This document shows, piece after piece, positions 1-8,252 of a stretch of 64,000 nucleotides of DNA (its first letter is position 1; each line of letters begins with the position of its first letter). Origin of the DNA: Candidatus Methanoperedens sp. (lineage in GTDB: Archaea; Halobacteriota; Methanosarcinia; Methanosarcinales; Methanoperedenaceae). The notes beneath the pieces were generated by a model, which worked only from the letters and a program-made list of their open reading frames with translations, ran no database searches and was not told the origin of the DNA. The position numbers and the translations under genes were made by a program. The stretch spans positions 34,010 through 98,009 of the forward strand of contig VEPM01000015.1 of NCBI GenBank assembly GCA_012026795.1, read 5' to 3'.

Positions 1-55
1 CATCAGCAGAGCATCCTGATCTTATCAATAAATCAATCGCATCTTTTTCATTCAA
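1..55 (-). CDS. HD-domain protein (TIGR00295-like), 5' end only
   Basis: Partial gene running off the left edge on the minus strand. A TTG start at 55-53 overlaps the tfe stop codon (54-52) and opens the reading frame LNEKDAIDLLIRSGCSAD. This resembles the N-terminus of the archaeal HD-domain phosphohydrolase family TIGR00295, which is often found beside tfe and trm56 in euryarchaea. The ATG at 51 in another frame stops after eight codons, so TTG is preferred. The overlap suggests translational coupling to tfe. Only 18 residues are visible, so the family call rests on this short match and on gene context. Confidence 0.45.
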   Translation of the reverse strand, partial: MNEKDAIDLLIRSGCSAD

Positions 56-582
56 GCAACTGCACCCGAAGAGGAAGTCAGTTCTTCAAGCTTAATGATC
101 CTTTGTTTTAATGCATCTATTACAGGTTCATTCTCCTCGAAGATCAATTCACCACCACAAAAAGGGCATTTGAATTCCATCTCGGCCGCTATTTCAAACA
201 GGAACCTCCCATCCTGCTTTTCACAGATATAAAATACTTTATCTTCTTCATATTCAAGTTTTGTCTTGAGGTTCTTTAAAAGCTTCTTAGCTTCAAGTTC
301 GAGCTGGCGGTTTAAATTACTCAGGTCAAGTCTCCAGAGGTATGTCAACCAGCCGCTGTCCGTATCCCTTTCCCTGCGGTAACTGGCAAGCCTGTTCTCA
401 TATAATATGAAAAGGGTACGCCGAACAATATTCAATAAAACACCGGTAGCCTGGGCTATCTTTTCATCCGTAACCTCACCTGCGGGCATATTCGCAACTA
501 CTTTATACCCTTCCTCACCTACAAGATTTATTAGATAGCCTTTAATAACGGGATCGTTTAAATCAACCAGAAAATTCACCAC
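52..582 (-). CDS. tfe: Transcription factor E alpha subunit (TFE)
   Basis: Archaeal homologue of TFIIE-alpha. It assists TBP/TFB-dependent promoter opening by RNA polymerase. The 176 residues carry an N-terminal winged-helix domain (about 1-105, including ATGVLLNIVRRTLFILYENRLA) and a C-terminal zinc-ribbon region (about 117-150). The ribbon has Cys120, Cys139 and Cys142 (CPFCGGEL), but the first knuckle reads CEKQD, so the fourth cysteine is absent. Length is normal for the family. It is the third gene of the minus-strand set trm56, ATP-grasp, tfe, HD, and starts 24 nt after the ATP-grasp stop. Identification is secure; zinc binding is uncertain. Confidence 0.92.
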   Translation of the reverse strand: MVNFLVDLNDPVIKGYLINLVGEEGYKVVANMPAGEVTDEKIAQATGVLLNIVRRTLFILYENRLASYRRERDTDSGWLTYLWRLDLSNLNRQLELEAKKLLKNLKTKLEYEEDKVFYICEKQDGRFLFEIAAEMEFKCPFCGGELIFEENEPVIDALKQRIIKLEELTSSSGAVA

Positions 583-605
583 ATTATTAATGTTTTATTA
601 TGACT

Positions 606-1709
606 TTAAACTTCCGTTCTTCTTTTAATCAATTCGCAGGATTGTCTGATTTTATCAAGAACTGTCATACGGGTCCGGGATGTTGCAAGTAAAGTCATTA
701 CGGGCTCATCAGGATGGATCGTGAGTCCCTGCCTGGGAATATCGGCCGCTCCACCTTTATCCATGCATTTTATAAGAATATCCGAGATTTCTTTTGTGAT
801 CATCAACTCCTTTTCTGCAAAAATAATGGCCTTTGCAGCAAAACACCTGGATTCTCTTATTTCAGGAAGTTCCCCTTCAAATGATTTTACATGCGCATCG
901 AAAATGTTCAATCCGGTTGAAAGCTCAACGGTATCAAGACTTCCCTGGAAACGCGGATTTATCTCAATGACCTGTGTGCCTTTATCGGTCACAATGAAAT
1001 CAACACCGTTAGAACCCCTGAGCTTGAATTCAACAGCGATCTGCTCTGCATATTGCATCATTTCTTCTTTGAATTTTGTATGGAATGGCGTGATATTACC
1101 GCAATATGCAAATGGCACTCCTGTCAGCCACGGCAGACCTATTAGCTGTTCATTCAGAGCAACAACCGCTGCATCATCCCCTGTGCTTATTAATGAGGCA
1201 CTGCAGGGTATCCCTTCAATGAATTCCTGGGCTAGGAAATCATGTGTGTCAAAATAATCTTTGAAATGGTTCATTCCAGCTTCGTTCCTGACCAGAATAT
1301 TTCTCATACCTCCCGATCCCACAACAGGTTTGATCATAAGCGGAAAACCTAGTTCATCTGCTTTATCGATCGGTTTTGTCTCCGGGTGGGGTATTCCCAA
1401 TGAATCCAGTTTCTCAGGCAGTTTTGATTTATCCCCGGCTTCCCCTGCGATTTTCGGTGTGTTATTCAATGTATTTTTCAAATCCAGGGTTTCAAAACCC
1501 GATCCAGTGATTATTGCATCAACATCCCCGAAGGATTCAACCATTTGCTTTAATTCTGACGTATTTTCAAGAAGCTGCGCCTTATTTGCGCATTTTTGCA
1601 TATCCACATCCCCAAAAAGGTCAAGTGCATAAACAATATATCCTGCTTTTTTTGCAGAGCAGGCGATATTTCGGACGCTGTTGCCGATAATGAGGACTTT
1701 CCTGATCAT
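606..1709 (-). CDS. ATP-grasp domain protein (predicted carboligase)
   Basis: 367-residue ATP-grasp enzyme. The N-terminus (VLIIGNSVRNIACSAKKAGY) is a Rossmann-like pre-ATP-grasp domain. The middle has the ATP-binding segments FPLMIKPVVGSGGMRNILV and FLAQEFIEGIPCSASLIS, and the C-terminal part has the metal-binding motif VIEINPRFQGSLD. It looks like the archaeal COG2232-type carboxylate-amine ligases, whose substrate is not established. Its start overlaps the trm56 stop by 4 nt, so the two are co-translated. Neighbours are information-processing genes and do not suggest a substrate. Confidence 0.75.
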   Translation of the reverse strand: MIRKVLIIGNSVRNIACSAKKAGYIVYALDLFGDVDMQKCANKAQLLENTSELKQMVESFGDVDAIITGSGFETLDLKNTLNNTPKIAGEAGDKSKLPEKLDSLGIPHPETKPIDKADELGFPLMIKPVVGSGGMRNILVRNEAGMNHFKDYFDTHDFLAQEFIEGIPCSASLISTGDDAAVVALNEQLIGLPWLTGVPFAYCGNITPFHTKFKEEMMQYAEQIAVEFKLRGSNGVDFIVTDKGTQVIEINPRFQGSLDTVELSTGLNIFDAHVKSFEGELPEIRESRCFAAKAIIFAEKELMITKEISDILIKCMDKGGAADIPRQGLTIHPDEPVMTLLATSRTRMTVLDKIRQSCELIKRRTEV

Positions 1710-2239
1710 TTTAATTTGCTTACTACCTCTTTTCCAACTTTGTGCGGAATTATTTGACGTTCCCCGCCCGGAAATTGCGTCATCAGTGCGTCTTTACCTG
1801 ATGCAGCCTGTAGCCTGTCAAGCGTTATTGCAAGGGCCGCAACCTCGGAATGCGGCTGGTTCCCCACGCCAATATTCCAGTCAGCAAGTCCGTATAATTC
1901 GGGCGGGACTTTTTCAGCGCCCACCACGATCATCAGGGCATCGGCTGTAATTTCAGGTATTGCATCGGGAAGATTAATACCATACATGGTAAGATGAATT
2001 ACCTTTCCCCCATCATCTTTCCATTTTTTTATCTCGCTTTTCCAGCCTGTGATCCTCCTGACATAGAATGTGCCGCCCCAGCTGGCTACTGCTTCTTGCA
2101 GGCTTTTTTCAATGCCGCTGTCATCAGAATCAAGGAGCATTCCCTCGGCCCCCAGGGCGCGGGCAGTAAGTGCTACATGAGTGGTTATTCTCTGGTCCCT
2201 CTGGATGCGGTGGCCGAGCCGCAATATAACAATTCGCAT
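1706..2239 (-). CDS. trm56: tRNA (cytidine(56)-2'-O)-methyltransferase
   Basis: SPOUT-class SAM-dependent methylase of 177 residues, the family that 2'-O-methylates C56 in the T-loop of archaeal tRNAs. The N-terminus MRIVILRLGHRIQRDQRITTHV is characteristic of Trm56 (COG1303). The C-terminal half carries the SPOUT knot region (LMIVVGAEKVPPELYGLADWNIGVGNQ in pieces). Length matches the family. It is first in the minus-strand set and overlaps the ATP-grasp gene by 4 nt. Start choice: first ATG, immediately followed by the conserved motif. Confidence 0.88.
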   Translation of the reverse strand: MRIVILRLGHRIQRDQRITTHVALTARALGAEGMLLDSDDSGIEKSLQEAVASWGGTFYVRRITGWKSEIKKWKDDGGKVIHLTMYGINLPDAIPEITADALMIVVGAEKVPPELYGLADWNIGVGNQPHSEVAALAITLDRLQAASGKDALMTQFPGGERQIIPHKVGKEVVSKLK

Positions 2240-2267
2240 AAGGTGAGGTGAATATACGTTCTGGGAT

Positions 2268-3494
2268 TTAAATTATATCTTTGATTTTTATAAGCCAGGC
2301 ATCACTATTACCTGCCCCATACGGCTCTGTAGAGCCGGCGAGGATATAACTGTTATCGGAGGTCTCCTTAATAGAGTAACCTGTTTTTAGGTTATATTTA
2401 TCCATCTCTATCCCTTCCAATACTTTTTTCCACTGGAGGTTTCCATTCGCATCCGTCTTTATCAACCAATCATGTATCTTATCAGTATCATATTTAGCGG
2501 AGCTTACAAAGATATAACCCCCATCCGAGGTTTGCCGGATGGAGGAATAAAAAGGTCCCCAGGATTGTCCGAGATTTCTGTTCCACTGCTCATTACCGCT
2601 TGCATTGCTTTTTATTAGCCATATATTATAGTTATCACTGTTAAACAGCCTGATGCCTCCATTTAATCCTTCAATCAGATATCCTCCATCTCTGGTCAGT
2701 ACAATAGACTTCGCTCCTTCCCTTTCTCCCCACCATCCATATGTTTTTTCCCATTGCTGGATGTCATTGGTATCCATCTTTATGACCATGGCGTCAGAGT
2801 CACCATAATCCATTAGAGGAATACTTGGCAGGGGATAATAACTATATGAAAGAAACGTATTACCAGCCAGAACATAACCACCATCAAAGGTCTGCCGCAC
2901 AGACCATAGCTGAAACTCATGGTTTGTTTTTAATGTTAAGTTCCACTGCTCATTACCGCTTTGATCAACTTTTATAAGTCGTGAGTTCCACCAGGGCGAA
3001 TTATTTGTTGGCGCTTCAACCGCAGCGAGGATGGAACCTCCATCTGAGGTCTCATTCATATCAGTAAAAAAAGTGACATTTTTAACTATAAGTGTCCTGT
3101 TCCATTGTTCCTGTCCGCCAGCATCAATTTTCCTCATCCGGAAATCACTGAGATTTGATATACCTCTGAGGATATAACCTCCATCCGGGGTAGTGGAAAC
3201 CTTTCGTATCAATTCTGCTGGATATGTTCTGTTCCATTGTTCCTGCCCATAACGATCAGTTTTTATGAGCCAGGCATATTGATGACTGCTGTTGTCTTTG
3301 GAGTATGTCAAGCCTGCTATAATATAACCATCGTCAGGTGTTTGCTCAACATAGAAGGATTCATCCCAGTATGGTCCTCCAAAAGTCCTGTCCCATTCTA
3401 CTATGGGAACTGCATCCGAGCCATTTGTAAGTATTAATAAGAGTGCTGTTATTACAAAAGAATGCGCCAGGATTGATGTTTTTCTCGAAATCAT
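2268..3494 (-). CDS. Secreted repeat (beta-propeller-like) protein
   Basis: 408 residues with an N-terminal hydrophobic signal sequence (about 8-28, ending GSDA) and no other membrane segment, so it is probably exported. The mature part is built of about seven repeats of roughly 50 residues with the theme QTSDGGYILAG...DAWLIKTDANGNEQWNRT. This is the DGGY/AWLIK repeat found in archaeal and bacterial surface proteins and is expected to fold as a beta-propeller. No catalytic motif is seen. It is monocistronic; the stretch upstream to 3954 holds no intact gene on this strand. A role at the cell surface is inference. Confidence 0.6.
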   Translation of the reverse strand: MISRKTSILAHSFVITALLLILTNGSDAVPIVEWDRTFGGPYWDESFYVEQTPDDGYIIAGLTYSKDNSSHQYAWLIKTDRYGQEQWNRTYPAELIRKVSTTPDGGYILRGISNLSDFRMRKIDAGGQEQWNRTLIVKNVTFFTDMNETSDGGSILAAVEAPTNNSPWWNSRLIKVDQSGNEQWNLTLKTNHEFQLWSVRQTFDGGYVLAGNTFLSYSYYPLPSIPLMDYGDSDAMVIKMDTNDIQQWEKTYGWWGEREGAKSIVLTRDGGYLIEGLNGGIRLFNSDNYNIWLIKSNASGNEQWNRNLGQSWGPFYSSIRQTSDGGYIFVSSAKYDTDKIHDWLIKTDANGNLQWKKVLEGIEMDKYNLKTGYSIKETSDNSYILAGSTEPYGAGNSDAWLIKIKDII

Positions 3495-3601
3495 TTTACT
3501 ATTATGTTTTTATTATGTTAATTATTCTATATATAAATAGCGATTATCTATATGATAATATACTATCTGTTCATATTATTGACTGGCAGAAATGCACATA
3601 A

Positions 3602-3751
3602 AATTTCGAGGTTGATCATGAATCCCCTGGCATAGGGAGAAAGTTAATGTCACTAAATGCCCGCCGAATCTATCAGGAAGGAATAGGCACAGAGAGAATT
3701 CTCTTGACTATTGAAGATATCACTGAACGCAAGCTGATAGCAGACCGATGA
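3602..3751 (+). pseudogene. Fragment of a PAS-type sensor gene
   Basis: An open frame of 49 codons ending in TGA reads NFEVDHESPGIGRKLMSLNA and continues with RIYQEG, ERILLTIEDITERK. It aligns with the end of the fifth PAS domain of the histidine kinase downstream, which reads DFEIDYEFPDIGRKTMLLNS, YQEG, ILLAIEDITERK. A stop at 3599-3601 lies immediately upstream, and there is no kinase domain. It is therefore a stranded PAC-end fragment, not a gene. It could derive from a lost neighbouring kinase or from recombination with the intact gene. Confidence 0.7.
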
Positions 3752-3765
3752 ATTGTTATTATTAA

Positions 3766-3798
<33 letters not shown>

Positions 3799-3954
3799 TA
3801 TACTATAAGCGTCATGTTAATATAAGAACTCATCCTAAGAGTTAATAAATCAATGCCTATAAACTGATTCAAGCAAGGTGGGAGATAGACGATTACATCT
3901 AAACCTGGAAAACCGGAAAAACCAGAAACTCTGCGCAAGCAGGCAGAGAGAGCA

Positions 3955-6900
3955 TTGAAAGGTCATGCTATAGACCTGAAGAAGCTATCGACAGATGATG
4001 TCCAATATCTAGTTCACGAACTGCAAGTGCACCAGATCGAGCTTGAGATACAGAACGCACAACTTCGAAATACACAGAGTGAACTTGAAGAATCACGCAA
4101 CAGGTATTCTGACCTGTATGATTTCGCTCCCATTGGTTATTTTACTTTTGATAAAAAAGGGCGAATCATAGAAGTAAACCTCACCGGCACCAATAAATTA
4201 GGCATAGAGAGAAGATTTTTAATCAATAAACTGTTTTCTCTTTATATAGCTTTTAGCAGTAGGGATGTATTTTATCAACACCTGCATAAGGTTTTTAGAA
4301 CCAATACCAGTCAAACTTGTGAAATTAAACTTGTAGATAAGAATAAAAATCAGTTTGATACTCGATTGGAGAGCCTGGCAGTACAGGATAGCAAGGGTAA
4401 CTTCAACCAGTGTCGAACAGCGATAATAGATATCACAGAACTTAAGAAAGCAGAAGAAAAATTGCAAAGAGCGCACGATGAATTAGAGGTACGGGTAGAG
4501 GAGCGGACAGCGGAACTTGCACACACCAATGAGGATTTACGTGCCGAGGTTGCAGAGCGCAAGCGGGCTGAGGAAGCGCTGAGGGAGAGTGAGGAGCGCT
4601 ACCGCGGGATCATAGAGACAGCCGAAGAGGGCATTGCCACTCATGAGCCCGATGGGACCATTACCTATGTCAATCGGCGCATGGCCGATATGCTGGGCTA
4701 TTCGCCCGAGGAGATCATCGGAAGGTCGAGCCTCGACTTCGTGGATGACGAAGAGAAGAAGAAGGTAATTCAGGCACGTGAAAGTCTGAAGGAACGCGGC
4801 AATCTCGACGTCGAACGGAAATTGTGCCGGAAGGATGGCTCTATCCTATGGACGATAAGCAACCTCTCTCCCCAACGAGACGTGGCCGGCAACCTCATTG
4901 GCTACCTGGCAATGCACACCGACATCACCGAGCGCAAGCGAGCTGAAGAGGCTCTCATAAAGAGCGAAGCCAGCTTGGTTGAGGCGCAGCGAATGGCAAG
5001 GATCGGAAGTTGGGAATGGGATATCAAGACTGATGAGGTGCGTTGGTCTGATGAAATGTATACTATCTTTGGAGTAGATAAGAAATCTTTTATCCCGAAT
5101 ATTACTTCATTCACAGGTTTTATCCATGCGGATGACCTGCCATCCGTAACAGGCGTTATGGAACAGTTAACATCAGAGGGCGGTTCTGGCAGCATCGATT
5201 TCCGCACAGTCCTATCCGATGGCTCGATACGGTTTGTACATGCTGAGGGTGAAATAGTAGCTTTCGACGAATCAGGAAAACCATCTTTAATGATTGGCAT
5301 AGATCAGGACATTACGGAGCGTAAGCGAGCTGAGAAGGCTGTAGAAGAAAGCGAAAAGAAATATCGCGTACTTACTGAGAACACGCCTGGAATCATCCAG
5401 CGGTTCGATCGGAATCTGAGAATCTTGTACATCAACCCTCAAGTGGAGGAGGCAACCGGAATACATCCGGAAAAGTTCATTGGAAAAACCAATGAAGAAC
5501 TTGGAATGCCTCCGGAGCTGTGTACACTCTGGAAAGATCTTTTCCACAAAGTCGAAGCATCGAAACAACCGCAGGAACTTGCTTTTGATTTTCCAGGCCT
5601 GAAGGGTATCAAAGCGTATTTGTTGAAGGTTATTCCTGAGTTTGCTTCAGATGGTTCCGTCGAATCGTTCCTTGGAATCTCAACTGACATCACGGAGCGC
5701 AAGCGGGCTGAGGAGGCGCTGCAAAAGGCGCACGATGAGTTAGAACAGCGCATTCAGGAACGAACAGCAGAACTTAATGATGCTAATAAAACATTACTGG
5801 CTGAAATAGAAGAACGCGAGCGGGCCGAGCAGGCAACACAGGAAGCTCATAAATATGCTACGAACATCGTAGAAACATTACATGAATCTCTTTTAGTTTT
5901 AGATACAGAATTGCGAGTGAAGATAGCTAACCAGACCTTTTACAAGACATTCAAGGCCACACCGGAGGAAACTGAAGGGAAATTGATCTATGAACTTGGG
6001 AACCATCAGTGGGATGTTCCCAAACTGCGAAAGCTGCTTGAAGAAATCATACCCAAAGACAATCAGTTCCATGATTTCGAGATTGACTACGAATTCCCGG
6101 ATATAGGGCGAAAAACAATGCTGCTCAATTCCAAAAAACTCTATCAAGAAGGCAATAGCGCAGAGACTATTCTTCTCGCAATTGAGGATATTACCGAGCG
6201 CAAGCAGGCAGAGGAGAAAATAAGAGAGCAAGCCAAACTTCTTGATAATGCACAGGAGGCTATAGAAGTCCAAAACTTAGAGCACAGACTCATCTACTGG
6301 AATAAAGGCGCTGAGCGTCTATATGGGTGGACAGAAGAGGAAGCTATAGGCAAAAATCCTGTCGTGTTTCTGTTTAAAGATAAAGAAGAGCCACCTCAGC
6401 TAATTTCCGCAAAAAGGCTTGTGCTTGAGAAGGGAGAGTGGACAGGCGAGTTGCAGCAGGTAACGAAAGATAGTAGAGAGGTAATTGTTGAAAGTCACTG
6501 GACTCTTATATATGATAGCGAGGGTAAACCGAAATCGATACTTATCATCAACACTGACATCACTGAAAAGAAGATGTTAGAGGTGCACTTATTACGAGCA
6601 CAGCGAATGGAAAGTATCGGCGTTCTTGCAGGAGGTATAGCACATAACCTCAACAATTTACTGACGCCGATGATGATGTCGCTGCATACGTTAAAGCAAA
6701 AGTTCAAAGATGAGCAGAGCCAGAAATTGCTTACTATTCTTGAAAATAATTCCCAGCGCAGTGCTGATTTAATAAAGCAGGTGCTGTCATACTCACGGGG
6801 TGTAGAGGGTGAACGCGCTCCTCTTCATATAGCAAACATCGTATCTGAAATTGAGAAAATTGTAAAAGAAATATTTCCAAGAAACACTGAAATCCGAACT

Positions 6901-7728
6901 GATATACCAATTGATATCTGGACCATATCCGGAGACATAACACAATTGCACCAGGTTATAATGAATTTGTGCGTGAATGCACGTGATGCTATGCCGGATG
7001 GCGGTATTCTGAGAATATCTGCTGAAAATTTCGTGATTGATGAAAATTACAAGAATGTGCACGCTGAAGCTAAAGTCGGTTCTTACGTTGCCATTTCCGT
7101 TTCGGATACTGGAATCGGTATTCCCCCAAAAATAGTTGACAGAATTTTCGAACCGTTCTTCACGACAAAGGAGTTTGGTAAAGGAACAGGACTTGGCCTA
7201 TCAACAGTACTTGCGATTGTGAAGAGCCATGGGGGATTTATAAACGTGGAAAGCGAGGTTGGAGCCGGAACTACCTTCAGGGTATATTTGCCAGCGATTA
7301 AGACCGAAAATGAAATGCAAAATGTAGAGGAGCAGCAGCTTGAATTGCCCAGCGGCCATGGGGAATTGGTTCTCGTTGCTGAGGACGAAGATTCAGTTCG
7401 TGAGGTTACTGTCTCGATATTAGAAATACATGGGTATGAAGTTCTTGCAGCCAATGATGGTTCACAGGCAGTAGCATTGTATGCTCAAAATAAGGATAAA
7501 ATCAATGTTGTTTTAATGGACATGATGATGCCTGTTATGGATGGTCATGCAAGCATCCGGGCAATTCGTAAAATTAATCCTGAAGTCAAAATTATAGCAG
7601 TTAGCGGATTAGCAGAGAAAGATAAACTTGCTAAAATTGAGAGCACTCGTGCACAAACTCTTTTACCAAAGCCTTACACTGCTGATAGATTGTTGAAAAC
7701 TATGCATGAGGTTTTAAGCGCAGGATAG
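3955..7728 (+). CDS. Six-PAS hybrid histidine kinase with C-terminal receiver
   Basis: 1257-residue soluble sensor kinase without membrane segments. Order: N-terminal helix (LVHELQVHQIELEIQNAQLR), six PAS/PAC units (about 50-165, 215-330, 340-455, 465-585, 640-755, 765-880) joined by coiled-coil linkers ending DITERKRAEEAL, then HisKA (His897 in GGIAHNLNNLL), HATPase (NLCVNARDAMPDGG, DTGIGIPP, GKGTGLGLS) and a receiver (LMDMMMPVMDG; conserved Lys in PKPY). The residue after the phospho-His is Asn instead of the usual acidic residue. Upstream in-frame codons from 3889 (PETLRKQAERAL) also match kinases of this type but contain no ATG, GTG or TTG, so the true start is uncertain; TTG 3955 is used here. 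The second PAS is visibly GC-richer than its surroundings. Confidence 0.9.
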   Translation: MKGHAIDLKKLSTDDVQYLVHELQVHQIELEIQNAQLRNTQSELEESRNRYSDLYDFAPIGYFTFDKKGRIIEVNLTGTNKLGIERRFLINKLFSLYIAFSSRDVFYQHLHKVFRTNTSQTCEIKLVDKNKNQFDTRLESLAVQDSKGNFNQCRTAIIDITELKKAEEKLQRAHDELEVRVEERTAELAHTNEDLRAEVAERKRAEEALRESEERYRGIIETAEEGIATHEPDGTITYVNRRMADMLGYSPEEIIGRSSLDFVDDEEKKKVIQARESLKERGNLDVERKLCRKDGSILWTISNLSPQRDVAGNLIGYLAMHTDITERKRAEEALIKSEASLVEAQRMARIGSWEWDIKTDEVRWSDEMYTIFGVDKKSFIPNITSFTGFIHADDLPSVTGVMEQLTSEGGSGSIDFRTVLSDGSIRFVHAEGEIVAFDESGKPSLMIGIDQDITERKRAEKAVEESEKKYRVLTENTPGIIQRFDRNLRILYINPQVEEATGIHPEKFIGKTNEELGMPPELCTLWKDLFHKVEASKQPQELAFDFPGLKGIKAYLLKVIPEFASDGSVESFLGISTDITERKRAEEALQKAHDELEQRIQERTAELNDANKTLLAEIEERERAEQATQEAHKYATNIVETLHESLLVLDTELRVKIANQTFYKTFKATPEETEGKLIYELGNHQWDVPKLRKLLEEIIPKDNQFHDFEIDYEFPDIGRKTMLLNSKKLYQEGNSAETILLAIEDITERKQAEEKIREQAKLLDNAQEAIEVQNLEHRLIYWNKGAERLYGWTEEEAIGKNPVVFLFKDKEEPPQLISAKRLVLEKGEWTGELQQVTKDSREVIVESHWTLIYDSEGKPKSILIINTDITEKKMLEVHLLRAQRMESIGVLAGGIAHNLNNLLTPMMMSLHTLKQKFKDEQSQKLLTILENNSQRSADLIKQVLSYSRGVEGERAPLHIANIVSEIEKIVKEIFPRNTEIRTDIPIDIWTISGDITQLHQVIMNLCVNARDAMPDGGILRISAENFVIDENYKNVHAEAKVGSYVAISVSDTGIGIPPKIVDRIFEPFFTTKEFGKGTGLGLSTVLAIVKSHGGFINVESEVGAGTTFRVYLPAIKTENEMQNVEEQQLELPSGHGELVLVAEDEDSVREVTVSILEIHGYEVLAANDGSQAVALYAQNKDKINVVLMDMMMPVMDGHASIRAIRKINPEVKIIAVSGLAEKDKLAKIESTRAQTLLPKPYTADRLLKTMHEVLSAG

Positions 7729-7838
7729 TCACCCCAAACTTATATGGTGTACGATTTGGACAAGGTAATCCAAAAGTGTTATATGAAACCACACCATAAA
7801 AACCCAAAATCAACTATCACGATCAAATGAGGATTTTT

Positions 7839-8252
7839 ATGACTGAAAAAATTGGAATACTTGCACTCGGACATGGAAGCAGACACCCGCATAATAAAGA
7901 GGTAGTCAGTGGAGTTGCTGAACTGATCGCTAAAAAATATAAGAATGTTGTGGTCAGGATCGGCTTTATGAATATGAACACCCCGACAATGAAGGAAGGG
8001 CTTGATGGTTTCAAAGGGACGGGAGTTTCTAAGATAGTGGCTGTTCCCATTTTCCTGGCTCATGGCGTGCATACGATGGAAGATATCCCCCAGATACTTG
8101 GTATAAGCAGGGATTCGCGAAAAACCATGATAAAAATTGATGGAAAAGATGTGGCGCTTATTTATTCAGACCCTCTGGGTGTTGATGAACTGGTCGCAGA
8201 TCTGGCATACAAGAGGGTTAACGAGGCCATTTCCTCGAATTTTAATAATTGA
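7839..8252 (+). CDS. cfbA: Sirohydrochlorin nickelochelatase (CbiX-small type)
   Basis: Short class II chelatase that inserts Ni2+ (or Co2+) into sirohydrochlorin, the first dedicated step of coenzyme F430 synthesis. The 137 residues match the half-size CbiX-S/CfbA form. Metal-binding histidines lie in LGHGSRHPHN and in FLAHGVHTMEDIP. The ATG at 7839 is chosen over the in-frame ATG at 7827 because GAGG (7829-7832) sits 6 nt upstream of it. It overlaps cfbE by one base (TGATG). Coupling to cfbE supports the F430 role over a purely cobalamin role, although the archaeal enzyme may serve both. Confidence 0.88.
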   Translation: MTEKIGILALGHGSRHPHNKEVVSGVAELIAKKYKNVVVRIGFMNMNTPTMKEGLDGFKGTGVSKIVAVPIFLAHGVHTMEDIPQILGISRDSRKTMIKIDGKDVALIYSDPLGVDELVADLAYKRVNEAISSNFNN

